NCBI RefSeq assembly: GCF_002803155.1
Contig: NZ_NNBP01000039.1
Span: 1-64,000, forward strand
Source of the DNA: Streptomyces sp. CB02959
Lineage (GTDB): Bacteria > Actinomycetota > Actinomycetes > Streptomycetales > Streptomycetaceae
Reading direction: 5' to 3'
DNA length: 64,000 nt
In this document: positions 1 to 7,865 of the stretch, piece after piece
How the letters are laid out: every line of letters begins with the position of its first letter
Numbering within the stretch: position 1 is the stretch's first letter
Position numbers and translations under genes: made by a program
Notes under the pieces: model-generated
What the model saw: the letters and a program-made list of their open reading frames with translations, nothing else
Databases searched by the model: none
What the model was told of the DNA's origin: nothing

Positions 1-20
1 ACCTCAAGGACTGAGAACCG

Positions 21-43
21 GGTAGCGGTCCCGGACCGCTACC
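21..43. terminator. Perfect palindrome downstream of the P450 gene
   Basis: Arms GGTAGCGGTCC (21-31) and GGACCGCTACC (33-43) are perfect 11-bp complements around a single C. It lies about 105 bp beyond the stop of the minus-strand P450 gene, so a transcription terminator is the simplest reading. There is no T-tract. A dyad with a one-base centre could equally be a protein-binding operator for a gene left of the window. Confidence 0.5.
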
Positions 44-148
44 GGCACCGGACAACCGGCGCCGTGGCCGCCGCACTGCGGCCGCGGCGTCGGTTCGTTG
101 CGTCCCGTACTCCCGACGGCCCGTGCCGCACGCGCAGGCGGGCGAACG

Positions 149-1408
149 TCATGTCCGCCCCACCGGCGCCGCCCCCAACGGCCCCAGGACGACCGGGAGT
201 CGGGCCGGTCCGCGCATCAGCCGCGTCCGTCGCCACGTGACACCGTCGGAGCCGCCGGGGCCGTCGGCGTCACGGCGGCCGTCCGCCGCCAGCCGCAGTC
301 CGGGGAAGCGGGCGAGCAGGACCTCGAACGCGATCCGGGCCTCGGTACGGGCCAGCGGCGCCCCCAGGCAGTGGTGCGGACCGTGCCCGAAGGAGAGGTG
401 CCCGCCCAGGGGCGCCCGCTCCAGCCGCACCGCGTCCGGCGCCTCGAACCGCGCCGGATCGCGGTTGGCGCCACCGGGGGAGACGAGGACCACGTCCCCC
501 GCCCCGATGCGCACACCGCCGACGTCGAACTCCTCGGTGGCGTAACGGAAGGTCGCCAGCGTCACCGGCGCCTCGTACCGCAGGAACTCCTCCACCGCGG
601 CGGGCAGCAGCCCCGGATCGTCCCGCAGGCGGGCCCGCAGCGCGTCGTCGCGGAGCAGGGCCAGCAGCCCGTTGCCGATCAGGTTGGCCGTGGTCTCGTG
701 CCCGGCGACCACCAACAGCACGGCCAGCGAGACGAGTTCGGGCTCGGTCAGCCGGTCCCCGGCGTCCCGGGCGGCGATCAGACCGCTCAGCACGTCGTCC
801 CCGGGCGCCGCCCGCCGCGCCGCGATCAGCTCCGTCATGTACCCGGCCAGCGCGTGCGAGGCCCGGTCGGCGGTGTCCGGTTCGGCCGCCGCGAACAGGT
901 CGTCGGACCACCGCCGCACCGCGTCCCGGTCCGCCTCCGGCACCGCCAGCAGCTCGCAGATCACCGCGATCGGCAGCGCCGCCGCGAAGCCCTCGACCAG
1001 ATCGACCGGCCCGCCGCCGGCCGCCTCCCCGGCCCGGCCCAGCGCCGCGGCCAGCTCCTCCGCGATCTCCCGGACCCGGGGCGCCAGTCGGCCCACCGCC
1101 GCCGGGGTGAACGCCGCCATGGCCAGTTTCCGCAGCCTGCCGTGGTCCGGCGGATCGGTGGCCAGCATGCTCCGGCTCACGGCGGGCGCCAGATCGCGCC
1201 CGGACGGCCGGTCCGCGAAATACCGCGCGGTGTCCTTCGACAGCCGCCCGTCGGCCAGCGCCGCCCGCGCCTCCGCCCAGCCGGTCACCACCCAGGTCGT
1301 ACGGTCCTTGCCGGTCCGCACCCGCTGCACCGGGCCGCGCGCCCGCAGCGCGGCGAGCAGCGGATACGGGTCTCGGGAGAACTCGGCGGACTCCATGGGG
1401 TTGTTCAC
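149..1408 (-). CDS. Cytochrome P450
   Basis: Soluble bacterial class I cytochrome P450 (haem monooxygenase) of about 419 aa, the usual size. Seen directly: the I-helix oxygen-binding motif AGHETTAN, the K-helix ExxR region (EEFLRYE), and the haem loop FGHGPHHCLGAP whose Cys is the thiolate ligand. The GTG at 1408 is preferred because GAGGG sits 5 bases upstream; an in-frame GTG at 1414 lies inside that ribosome-binding site, and ATG 1390 is a further option. No ferredoxin or ferredoxin reductase is adjacent, so it must use redox partners encoded elsewhere. The substrate cannot be read from the sequence. Gamma-butyrolactone clusters often contain P450s, but here the repair genes and a deletion scar separate the two. 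Confidence 0.93.
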   Translation of the reverse strand: MNNPMESAEFSRDPYPLLAALRARGPVQRVRTGKDRTTWVVTGWAEARAALADGRLSKDTARYFADRPSGRDLAPAVSRSMLATDPPDHGRLRKLAMAAFTPAAVGRLAPRVREIAEELAAALGRAGEAAGGGPVDLVEGFAAALPIAVICELLAVPEADRDAVRRWSDDLFAAAEPDTADRASHALAGYMTELIAARRAAPGDDVLSGLIAARDAGDRLTEPELVSLAVLLVVAGHETTANLIGNGLLALLRDDALRARLRDDPGLLPAAVEEFLRYEAPVTLATFRYATEEFDVGGVRIGAGDVVLVSPGGANRDPARFEAPDAVRLERAPLGGHLSFGHGPHHCLGAPLARTEARIAFEVLLARFPGLRLAADGRRDADGPGGSDGVTWRRTRLMRGPARLPVVLGPLGAAPVGRT

Positions 1409-1549
1409 TGGCACCCTCGTGCTCTCGCTCGCGATTCAGGTCCGCGCCCGCCCGGCCGGACCGGCCCGGGAACCACCCCGCGCCGGCGCCGGCCTCCCCG
1501 CCCGGTCCGGATCCCATCCGTCCGGGTGAGATCCCACTGCCGAGGTGCG

Positions 1550-1573
1550 AGCGTGCGGAGCCCGGCGCACGCT
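1550..1573 (+). promoter_or_regulatory. Hairpin abutting the ribosome-binding site
   Basis: AGCGTGCG (1550-1557) and CGCACGCT (1566-1573) form a perfect 8-bp stem with an 8-base loop. The next base begins the GGAGG Shine-Dalgarno (1574-1578) of the 75-aa gene starting at 1580. It could tune translation or be an operator. Confidence 0.5.
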
Positions 1574-1579
1574 GGAGGC

Positions 1580-1807
1580 ATGTCCGAGCACCCGCCTGTC
1601 ATCGTGCACCCACCGACCCCCTCCGGTGGACGCCGGGTGACGGTGCACGGGCAGATCGTCGGTCTGGCCCACGGCCGCGGTGACGTGGCCGAGTTCCTCC
1701 GCCGCGCGGGCGTCACCGACCCGGCCGAGGACATCGCCCTGGACGACCCCTGCCTGGTCGAGTGGCGCGGCGGCTCCCTGGACGACTGGCCGATGCCGTC
1801 GGCGTGA
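1580..1807 (+). CDS. Small conserved-type hypothetical protein (75 aa)
   Basis: ATG at 1580 is preceded by GGAGG with ideal close spacing. The product is acidic at its C-terminus (ends WPMPSA), with no signal peptide, membrane segment or Cys pair. The central part (VHGQIVGLAHGRGDVAEFLR) reads like a small folded domain, and codon third positions are strongly GC as expected of a real Streptomyces gene. No family was recognised and no function is proposed. It is divergent from the P450 gene with 171 bp between starts. A perfect hairpin directly in front of the ribosome-binding site is its most notable feature. Confidence 0.7.
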   Translation: MSEHPPVIVHPPTPSGGRRVTVHGQIVGLAHGRGDVAEFLRRAGVTDPAEDIALDDPCLVEWRGGSLDDWPMPSA

Positions 1808-1939
1808 GGGGCCGCGGGGAGCACCGGTGCACCGGTTGCCCGCGAGAACGGCCGAGGCCGGTCGGCACACCGGTCCGCACTGCCACCGGGGTCCCGCGAA
1901 ACGACGCCGGGCAGGGTCGTGTCCCGCCCACGGTCCGGG

Positions 1940-2234
1940 TCGTGTCCCGCCCTGCGCCCCGGCAGTGCCGGGGGAGTCTCCGGAGGGGCGGGCGACGGCC
2001 CAGGCCGCCTCGATCATCCGGAAGACCTCGTCGAGCGCGGTCTCCGGATCGGCCGCCTCCCGGGCCAGCTGGAAGGCGTCCACCACGAACCGCGCGAGCG
2101 TCCGGCACGCCGTGGAGGGCTCCGCCAGGCCGAGGTCCCCGGCGACGGCCGCGGCCAGCGACTCGGCGTGACGCAGCAGCATCGACTTCTCGTACTCCCG
2201 CAGCGCGGGTGAGCCGTCGATCATGCGCCAGGCC
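1940..2234 (-). pseudogene. TetR-family regulator, C-terminal remnant
   Basis: The minus-strand frame from about 2234 down to about 1940 reads like the ligand-binding C-terminal domain of a TetR/AcrR repressor (SPALREYEKSMLLRHAESLA followed by a Leu/Ala-rich helix and ALDEVFRMIEAAW). There is no helix-turn-helix upstream: the sequence changes abruptly near 2230-2240 into the body of an oxidoreductase gene on the other strand. The frame has no stop where such proteins end and stays open to about 1436, so the 3' end also looks decayed. This is half of a deletion scar; the other half is the next feature. The boundaries are approximate. Confidence 0.7.
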
Positions 2235-2819
2235 TGGGCGCCCATGCCCGAGGGGCTGACCTTCGAAGAGGCGGCCAGGTACCCGTCCGTCGTGGAGGCC
2301 GCGCTGCGGGTCATCCGCCAGGTCGGCGTGGAGTCCGGACAGACGCTGCTGGTCAGCGGCGCGTCCGGGGGAGTGGGGTCGGCGGTGCTGCAGATCGCCC
2401 GCGACCGCGGCATCTCGGTGATCGCCACGGCCGGGCCGGCGAACCAGGACTACCTGCGGAGCCTGGGCGCCGTCCCGACGACCTACGGTGCCGGGCTCGT
2501 GGCGCGGGTGCGGGAGCTCGGCCGTCTCGACGCCGCCCTCGACCTGGCCGGTTCCGGCGTGATCCGCGAGCTCATCGAGCTGACGGGGGATCCGCGGCGG
2601 GTGCTCTCGATCGCCGATCGCGGCGCGCCGGAGCTCGGCGCGCGGTTCTCCGCCGAGGCCGGGAACCTGTGGGACGCCATCACCGAGGCCGCCCGGCTCT
2701 TCTCGCGCGGCATGTTGCGCATCCCGGTGGACCGGACCTACCCGCTCGACCAGGCCGCGGCCGCGCACATCGACAGCGCCGCGGGGCACACGCGCGGGCG
2801 GCGGGTCCTGGTCGTCTGA
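2223..2819 (+). pseudogene. Zinc-type NADP oxidoreductase, 5'-truncated
   Basis: From about APMPEGLTFEEAARYP onward the 198-aa frame matches the cofactor-binding half of medium-chain quinone/zinc alcohol dehydrogenases. The Rossmann motif is GASGGVGSAVLQIA and the C-terminus has the usual GRRVLVV. The whole N-terminal GroES-like catalytic half, normally about 120-130 residues, is absent. The ATG at 2223 lies inside the junction with the truncated TetR gene and has no convincing ribosome-binding site. A stable half-protein without its catalytic domain is unlikely to be active. The likely ancestor is a divergent regulator/oxidoreductase pair. Confidence 0.75.
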
Positions 2820-2975
2820 AGGCCGGCCGCGGGCCGTGCTCGTGCGGCTCCCGCGTACCGCCCGCGCTCCGGCGCCGACGGCGGCCACCAGGGTGCCGGG
2901 CGACGGCCCGGCACCCAGCGCCGTGTCCGATTCCCGCCAGAACGGGGGCGCGGGATGCCGCACAGTGGGGGTGTG

Positions 2976-4463
2976 ATGAGTGAGGACAGCAGGTACGAGG
3001 CGGTGCGGAGCCGGGACGCCAGGTTCGACGGGGCGTTCTTCTTCGCGGTGTCGACGACGGGGATCTACTGCCGGCCGAGCTGCCCCGCCACGACCGCGCG
3101 GCGGCGCAACGTCACCTTCTTCCCCACCGCCGCGGCCGCCCAGGGCTCCGGATACCGGGCCTGCCGCCGGTGCCGCCCCGACGCGGTGCCCGGCTCGGCC
3201 GAGTGGAACGCCAGGGCAGACGTCGTGGGACGGGCGGTGCGGCTGATCGGCGACGGCGTGGTCGACCGGGAGGGCGTGGCCGGACTGGCCGCCCGGCTCG
3301 GCTACAGCGCCCGGCAGGTGCAACGGCAGCTGACCGCCGAACTCGGCGCCGGGCCCACCGCACTGGCCCGGGCGCAGCGCGCGCACACCGCGCGGCTGCT
3401 GCTCCAGACCACCGGTCTGCCGGTCGCCGAGATCGCCTTCGCCGCCGGATTCGCCAGCGTCCGGCAGTTCAACGACACCATCAAGGAGATCTACGCCCTC
3501 ACCCCGAGCGCACTGCGGGCGGTCCGCCCCGGCGCCCGCTCCGGCCCGGCGGCCCCGTCCGGCACGCCCGGTGTGCTGCCGCTGCGGCTGGCGTTCCGCG
3601 GCCCGTACGCGGCGCGGCAGGTCTTCGACTACCTGGAACGGCGGGCGTTCGACGGGATCGAGGAGGTCACCGGGGCACCGGGCCGCCGCACATACCGGCG
3701 GACCCTGCGGTTGCCCAACGGCACCGGCATCGCGGAGGTCGACGAGGTCACCGGCGACGGCTGGCTGGACTGCCGGCTGCACCTCACCGAACTGCGCGAC
3801 CTCACCACCGCCGCCCAACGCGTCCGCCGCCTCTTCGACCTCGACGCCGACCCGTACGCGGTCGGTGAACGGCTCGGCACGGACCCTGTACTGGCCCCGC
3901 TGGTCGCCCGATGCCCGGGACTGCGGTCCCCGGGCACGGTGGACCCGGACGAGCTCGCGGTGCGCGCCGTCCTCGCCCGGCGGACCGGGACCGCCGCCGG
4001 CCGGGCCCTGGGCGCACGCCTGGTCGCCGCGCACGGGGAGCCGCTGCCGCGGCCCGCCGGCACCCTCACCCACCTCTTCCCGCGGGCCGCGGAACTGGCC
4101 GGGGCGCCGCTCACCGGGCTCGACCTGCCCCCGTCGCGGGCCGCCGCGCTGCGCGCCCTCGCCGCCGCGCTCACCGCCCGGGACGTCGTCCTGGACGCCG
4201 GGACCGACCGCGACCGGGCCGAACGCGCGCTGCGCGCACTGCCCGGCATCGGCCCGTGGACCGCCGGCTACCTCCGGATGCGGGCCCTGGGCGACCCCGA
4301 CGTCCTCCTCGGCGAACCGCCCCCGGGCACCGCTCCCGCGCTCTGGAGCCCGTGGCGCTCCTACGCGACCCACTACCTCTGGGGCGCCGCCCCCAGAGGC
4401 TCCACCGCCCCGACCGACTCCGCCGCACGGCACCGGAACCCGACAGAACGGATCGACGCATGA
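2976..4463 (+). CDS. Ada/AlkA fusion: methyl-phosphotriester sensor, AraC domain, 3-methyladenine glycosylase-like domain
   Basis: A 495-aa DNA alkylation-response protein. Residues about 5-75 are the Ada zinc domain with its four Cys (GIYCRPSC and CRRC), which takes a methyl group from phosphotriesters. About 85-180 is an AraC-type HTH (QFNDTIKEIYALTPSALR). About 200-480 is AlkA-like with the helix-hairpin-helix LPGIGPWTAGYLRMRALGDP. The ATG at 2976 follows GTGGGGGTGTG; an upstream in-frame ATG at 2955 is less likely. It overlaps the next gene by 4 bases (ATGA), so the two are translationally coupled. Odd: after GDPDVLL the usual segment carrying the catalytic Asp of AlkA (typically in a DLxxR-like stretch) is missing and the frame jumps to GEPPPGTAPALWSPWRSYA, so glycosylase activity is doubtful. 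Confidence 0.93.
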   Translation: MSEDSRYEAVRSRDARFDGAFFFAVSTTGIYCRPSCPATTARRRNVTFFPTAAAAQGSGYRACRRCRPDAVPGSAEWNARADVVGRAVRLIGDGVVDREGVAGLAARLGYSARQVQRQLTAELGAGPTALARAQRAHTARLLLQTTGLPVAEIAFAAGFASVRQFNDTIKEIYALTPSALRAVRPGARSGPAAPSGTPGVLPLRLAFRGPYAARQVFDYLERRAFDGIEEVTGAPGRRTYRRTLRLPNGTGIAEVDEVTGDGWLDCRLHLTELRDLTTAAQRVRRLFDLDADPYAVGERLGTDPVLAPLVARCPGLRSPGTVDPDELAVRAVLARRTGTAAGRALGARLVAAHGEPLPRPAGTLTHLFPRAAELAGAPLTGLDLPPSRAAALRALAAALTARDVVLDAGTDRDRAERALRALPGIGPWTAGYLRMRALGDPDVLLGEPPPGTAPALWSPWRSYATHYLWGAAPRGSTAPTDSAARHRNPTERIDA

Positions 4464-4987
4464 CCCTGTACGCCACCCTCGACAGCCCCCTGGGCGAACT
4501 CCTGCTGGTGGGCGAACTCCTGCTGGTGGGCGAGCGAGCGGCCACCGCGCCCGGCGGCACCGCACTGGCCTCGCTCTCCGTACCGGACCAGAAGCGCGGG
4601 GCGGTCGTCCAGGAGGGCTGGACACACGACCCGGCCGCGTTCGCCGGGATCGCCCGCCAGCTCCGCGCGTACTTCGACGGCGCGCAGGACCCGTTCACCT
4701 TCGCCGCCGTCCCCCGCGGCACCGACTTCCAGCAGCGCGTCTGGGCGGCGCTGGAGGCCATCCCGTACGGCACGACCACCACCTACGGGGCGATCGCCGC
4801 CGCCATCGGCGCGCCGCGCGGCGCGGTCCGCGCCATCGGGACGGCGATCGGCGCCAACCCCCTCCTGGTCGTCCGGCCCTGCCACCGCGTCATCGGCGCC
4901 GACGGCTCGCTCACCGGCTACGCGGGCGGCCTGGAGCGGAAGCGGCTGCTGCTGGGGCTGGAACGGGCGGTGCCGGACGCCGCCTGA
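4460..4987 (+). CDS. ogt: Methylated-DNA--protein-cysteine methyltransferase
   Basis: A 175-aa suicide repair protein that moves methyl groups from O6-methylguanine to its own Cys. The active-site motif PCHR is present in VVRPCHRVIG, preceded by the DNA-binding region IPYGTTTTYGAIAAAIG and followed by the conserved GYAGGLERKR. The start ATG overlaps the stop of the Ada/AlkA gene, making an adaptive-response operon. Near the N-terminus the segment GELLLV occurs twice in tandem because of an exact 18-bp duplication; most relatives have one copy there, in a first beta-strand that is not part of the active site. A hairpin terminator follows at 5002-5036. Confidence 0.96.
   Translation: MTLYATLDSPLGELLLVGELLLVGERAATAPGGTALASLSVPDQKRGAVVQEGWTHDPAAFAGIARQLRAYFDGAQDPFTFAAVPRGTDFQQRVWAALEAIPYGTTTTYGAIAAAIGAPRGAVRAIGTAIGANPLLVVRPCHRVIGADGSLTGYAGGLERKRLLLGLERAVPDAA
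4492..4527 (+). repeat. Exact 18-bp tandem duplication inside ogt
   Basis: The unit gggcgaactcctgctggt occurs at 4492-4509 and again at 4510-4527, followed by a third partial start (gggcga). It is in frame and doubles the hexapeptide GELLLV near the N-terminus of Ogt. Replication slippage is the simplest cause. Confidence 0.95.
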
Positions 4988-5001
4988 GACGGCGGGCGCG
5001 G

Positions 5002-5036
5002 CCCGGGCGCTCCGGACGGGGGTCGGAGCGCCCGGG
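5002..5036. terminator. Bidirectional hairpin between convergent genes
   Basis: CCCGGGCGCTCCG (5002-5014) and CGGAGCGCCCGGG (5024-5036) form a perfect 13-bp stem with a 9-base loop. It lies between the stops of ogt (+) and the SDR gene (-), so it can serve both. There is no poly-T, as is usual in Streptomyces. Confidence 0.85.
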
Positions 5037-5045
5037 ACGTGGCCG

Positions 5046-5810
5046 TCAGAGCATCGAACCGCCGGTGACGTCGATGCGCTGGCCGGTGATCCAACGGGAG
5101 TCGTCGGAGGCGAGGAAGGCGACGACGTCGGCAATGTCGGTGGGCTGCCCGATGCGGTTGAACACGGAATAGGCCGCCAGCGCCGCCCGTTGCTCGGGCA
5201 CCGCCGTCCGCGCAGCCGTCACATGGGTCTCGACCCAGCCCGGGGCGAGGGCGTTCACCGTGATGCCCCGCGCGCCGAGATCCTTGGCGAGGGTGCGGGT
5301 GAGCGTGTCGATGCCGCCCTTGGAGACGCTGTAGGCGATCGACGACGGGTACGCCGTGCTGGTCACCGCCGACGAGATGTTGATGATGCGCCCGCCGTCC
5401 CGCATGCGGTGCAGGGCGTGCTGCACGATGAAGAACGGCGCCTTGAGGTTGATCGCGACGGTGCGGTCGAACTCGTCCTCCGTGGCTTCGCCGATGTGCC
5501 CGGAGAACCGCGTCGCCGCGTTGTTCACGAGTATGTCGAGACCGGGTTCGGCGCCGTACGCGGCGAGTTCGGCGTCGAAGGCGGCGAACAGGGCTTCCGC
5601 GTCGCCGGGCACCCCGAGCTCCGCGCCTATGACGAAGGCCTGCCCGCCCTCGGCCTTGATGCCGTCCAAGGTCTCCTTGGCCGCGACGTCATTGGTGTTG
5701 TAGTGAACGGCGACCAGCGCACCTTCCCGAGCCAGGCGCTGGGCTATGCCCCGGCCGATGCCCCTGCTCGACCCTGTCACCAGTGCGGTCTTTCCGTTGA
5801 GGTCACCCAT
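5046..5810 (-). CDS. SDR-family reductase of the gamma-butyrolactone cluster
   Basis: A 254-aa short-chain dehydrogenase/reductase. Seen: the nucleotide motif TGSSRGIGRG near residue 10-20, NNAA at mid-protein, catalytic Ser (SSAVTS), YSVSKGG (Tyr-x3-Lys), and a conserved end (ITGQRIDVTGGSML). The ATG at 5810 is chosen because an AAAGG element lies upstream and because SDRs begin a few residues before the Gly-rich motif; further upstream the frame is open but low quality. It lies downstream of the AfsA-type gene on the same strand (164 bp gap). SDR enzymes in such clusters (BarS/ScbB type) reduce the 6-keto group of the butyrolactone precursor, the most likely role here. A generic ketoreductase cannot be excluded. 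Confidence 0.92.
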   Translation of the reverse strand: MGDLNGKTALVTGSSRGIGRGIAQRLAREGALVAVHYNTNDVAAKETLDGIKAEGGQAFVIGAELGVPGDAEALFAAFDAELAAYGAEPGLDILVNNAATRFSGHIGEATEDEFDRTVAINLKAPFFIVQHALHRMRDGGRIINISSAVTSTAYPSSIAYSVSKGGIDTLTRTLAKDLGARGITVNALAPGWVETHVTAARTAVPEQRAALAAYSVFNRIGQPTDIADVVAFLASDDSRWITGQRIDVTGGSML

Positions 5811-5974
5811 GTCGTCGTTGGCCTTTCTCGTGCCGCGGCCGGCGTGCGCCGACGCGGACTGTCGATCTCGTGCTGATTGCGGTGGAGCGGGGTGCGTTGC
5901 CGGGCGTTCCGGTGCGACGTTCGGCGTGGGGACGTCAGCCCGTCCGTCTGCCGTGAGGATGCCCGGCCGGTCCT

Positions 5975-6955
5975 TCAGCCGCGTTCGTCCTGTGCGGTCA
6001 GGGTGCACAGGAACACCGGCTCACCGTCCTGAACTCCCGTGACCTGGACGGTCGCGGTGCCGGGCGCGGACGCGACCCGGCTGGCCTCGACGACACACGG
6101 GGTTCCGTGCTCGGCGTAGCGGCTGAACTGCATGTCGAAGGCGTGCGGTGCGAAGCGCCCGGGCGCGGTCAAGGCGTGTGCGGCCTGCTGTGCGGCATCG
6201 ACCAGCACCATGCCCGGGACGTGGTCGTTGGCCGGGTTCACGACCGCGGCGTGGCCGGGGGCGATGCGCAGTTGCCACCGACCGGGCCGGTCGGTGGGGG
6301 AGAGCAGGACGTCGTGCTCGGTGTCGCTGCCGGTCAGCCGGGGGACGACGGGTGACGGCAGGGGCCCGATGTTGCGCTGGGCCGTCAGGTGCTCCCCGCG
6401 GATCCGGCGGTAGACGGTGGGGGAGGCCACGGTGACGTGGGAGTGCCCGACCGCGACGACCTGGTCCGCAGCGCGCATGGTCATGTCGAAGCGTCCACTG
6501 GTCAGGGTGCCGCGTCGCATGCGCAGGGCGCTGCAGGCGATGTCGACCGTCAGCGTGGTGGGCCCACCGTCGGCGGGGAGGTGCTCGGGCCGCATGGTGT
6601 AGACGAGGTCACCGAGGATGAAGTGGTGTCCCACCGGCACGTTGAATTCGGTGTGCGAGAGCAGCAGCCCTGCCTGGCGAATGGTTTCACCGGTCAGGAT
6701 GAGCGAGTCCCGGCCACGGCGCGGCGCGAAATAGCCGTGATCCCGTGGCCAGTGGGCGGTGACCGAGAAATGACAGTCGTCCACTCGGCTCCAGGACGTG
6801 ACCAGAATGTCGTCGACGACCGGACGGTGCACGTATTCACAAGGAACTGGGGTGTCGGTGCGGTTCTGCTGGACAGCCCGCTCGTCCTGATCCGGACGTA
6901 GCTGGTGCGGGGTCCTGGGCTGTACCGCGCCGCTGACGTGCATCGTGTCGCTCAT
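5975..6955 (-). CDS. AfsA-type gamma-butyrolactone biosynthesis protein
   Basis: A 326-aa protein with the two AfsA hotdog-like repeats. The family signature HRPVVDDILVTSW occurs near residue 43, TGETIRQAGLLLSHTEF near 89, and the C-terminal repeat carries VPGMVLVDAAQQAAH. AfsA enzymes join a beta-ketoacyl-ACP to dihydroxyacetone phosphate, the first step of A-factor/SCB-type signals. The start ATG 6955 has a GGGGG element about 6 bases upstream. The gene faces away from a TetR-type receptor gene across a 175-bp region, the classic synthase/receptor layout. A candidate -35 TTGAAA / -10 TATCTT promoter and an operator-like element lie in that region, so receptor control is likely. Confidence 0.93.
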   Translation of the reverse strand: MSDTMHVSGAVQPRTPHQLRPDQDERAVQQNRTDTPVPCEYVHRPVVDDILVTSWSRVDDCHFSVTAHWPRDHGYFAPRRGRDSLILTGETIRQAGLLLSHTEFNVPVGHHFILGDLVYTMRPEHLPADGGPTTLTVDIACSALRMRRGTLTSGRFDMTMRAADQVVAVGHSHVTVASPTVYRRIRGEHLTAQRNIGPLPSPVVPRLTGSDTEHDVLLSPTDRPGRWQLRIAPGHAAVVNPANDHVPGMVLVDAAQQAAHALTAPGRFAPHAFDMQFSRYAEHGTPCVVEASRVASAPGTATVQVTGVQDGEPVFLCTLTAQDERG

Positions 6956-6998
6956 GTATGCCCCCAGGCGTTTTTACGGGTTGAGGTCCGTCGCTGAT

Positions 6999-7028
6999 AA
7001 GATACGTACCATCCGGTTTTATTTTCAA
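6999..7028 (-). promoter_or_regulatory. Promoter of the AfsA-type gene overlapped by a candidate autoregulatory element
   Basis: Read on the minus strand, TTGAAA (7028-7023) and TATCTT (7004-6999) are separated by 18 bases, a plausible housekeeping promoter with start near 6992. The spacer and -10 contain the imperfect dyad GATACGTACC/ATCCGGTTTT (7001-7020), which resembles half-sites of butyrolactone autoregulatory elements (ATACnnACC ... CGGT). ArpA/ScbR-type receptors bind such sites in the shared synthase/receptor region. The match is visual only. Confidence 0.55.
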
Positions 7029-7130
7029 TGCCGGGCTGGCGGAAAGAGGAAATAGGCTGACCGGGCGGAGACTTGAGCTCCAGCGAGCGGTTGGCACACT
7101 TGAGGAATTCGAGAGACAGGAGGCGTTCCT

Positions 7131-7817
7131 GTGGCACAGCAGGACCGCGCGATTCGGACCCGGCGAATGATCTTGGAGGCGGCGGCATCGGTCTTCGACG
7201 ACCGAGGGTACGATCGCGCGACCATCGCCGAGGTTCTTGAACGCGCCGGCGTGACGAAGGGCGCCCTGTATTTCCACTTCGCTTCCAAGGAGCAGTTGGC
7301 GCTCGCCGTGCTGAATGAGCACGTGTTGGACATCGCCGTGGAGCCGCAACAGATCAGACTGCAGGAATTCGTCGATGCGGGACAGGTGCTCGCGTACCGC
7401 CTGCGCAACGACCCGATCCAGCGGGGGGCGGCCCGGCTGGCCGTCGAGCAGGGCTCCACTCACCTCGATCGCAAGCAGTCCATGCTCTCCTGGACCCGGT
7501 TTGTCGAAGGGTTGTTGAGCGAAGCGCGGGACCGCGGGGAAATCATGGAGAGCGTGAACGTGCGCGACACCGCCGAACTGTTCGTCGGTGCGTTCGCCGG
7601 GCTCCAGATGATGTCGCACGCGCTGACCAACCGTGCGGACCTCGGCCATCGGTTGGCCGTCTTCTTTGAGCACACGCTGCCGAGCATCGCGGTGCCGGCG
7701 GTGCTCGCCAAGCTCAAATTGGACCCCGAGCGCGGGGAGAAGATCGACGCCGCGTTGCAGGAGAAGGCCGTGCCGAGTGTGCCGCCCCCGGGTGATGGCG
7801 AGGCCGTGGCGAGCTGA
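7131..7817 (+). CDS. Gamma-butyrolactone receptor-type TetR repressor
   Basis: A 228-aa TetR protein of the ArpA/ScbR class. The HTH at residues about 11-55 reads RTRRMILEAAASVFDDRGYD then ATIAEVLERAGVTKGALYFHF, with the KGALYFHF signature common to butyrolactone receptors. The C-terminal half keeps the ligand-pocket region around WTRFVEGLL. Start: GTG 7131 with AGGAGG about 7 bases upstream. It is divergent from the AfsA-type synthase. It probably represses that promoter and its own until the signal binds. Pseudo-receptors that bind antibiotics rather than butyrolactones have the same fold; adjacency to an AfsA-type gene favours a true receptor. Confidence 0.93.
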   Translation: MAQQDRAIRTRRMILEAAASVFDDRGYDRATIAEVLERAGVTKGALYFHFASKEQLALAVLNEHVLDIAVEPQQIRLQEFVDAGQVLAYRLRNDPIQRGAARLAVEQGSTHLDRKQSMLSWTRFVEGLLSEARDRGEIMESVNVRDTAELFVGAFAGLQMMSHALTNRADLGHRLAVFFEHTLPSIAVPAVLAKLKLDPERGEKIDAALQEKAVPSVPPPGDGEAVAS

Positions 7818-7843
7818 CCGGAACCCCCGGTCGGGGAGTCCGG
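7818..7843 (+). terminator. Hairpin after the receptor gene
   Basis: CCGGAaCCCC (7818-7827) can pair with GGGGagTCCGG (7833-7843), a nine-pair stem with one small internal loop, starting directly at the stop codon of the TetR gene. Confidence 0.55.
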
Positions 7844-7865
7844 CCATGTGCCTGATGCGGGGCTG

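Noticed and set aside
2955..2975. Earlier ATG for the Ada/AlkA gene
   Set aside because: It adds seven residues not needed by the Ada domain; ATG 2976 follows a G-rich ribosome-binding stretch and begins the typical MS-ED start.
1713..4625. A 970-codon open frame on the minus strand across the Ada/AlkA region
   Set aside because: It is antisense to clear repair genes and translates to Gly/Arg/Pro-rich text. Such long shadows are normal in 73% GC DNA.
149..7817. P450 as a member of the gamma-butyrolactone cluster
   Set aside because: Repair genes, a deletion scar and a strong terminator lie between them; no evidence of co-regulation was seen.
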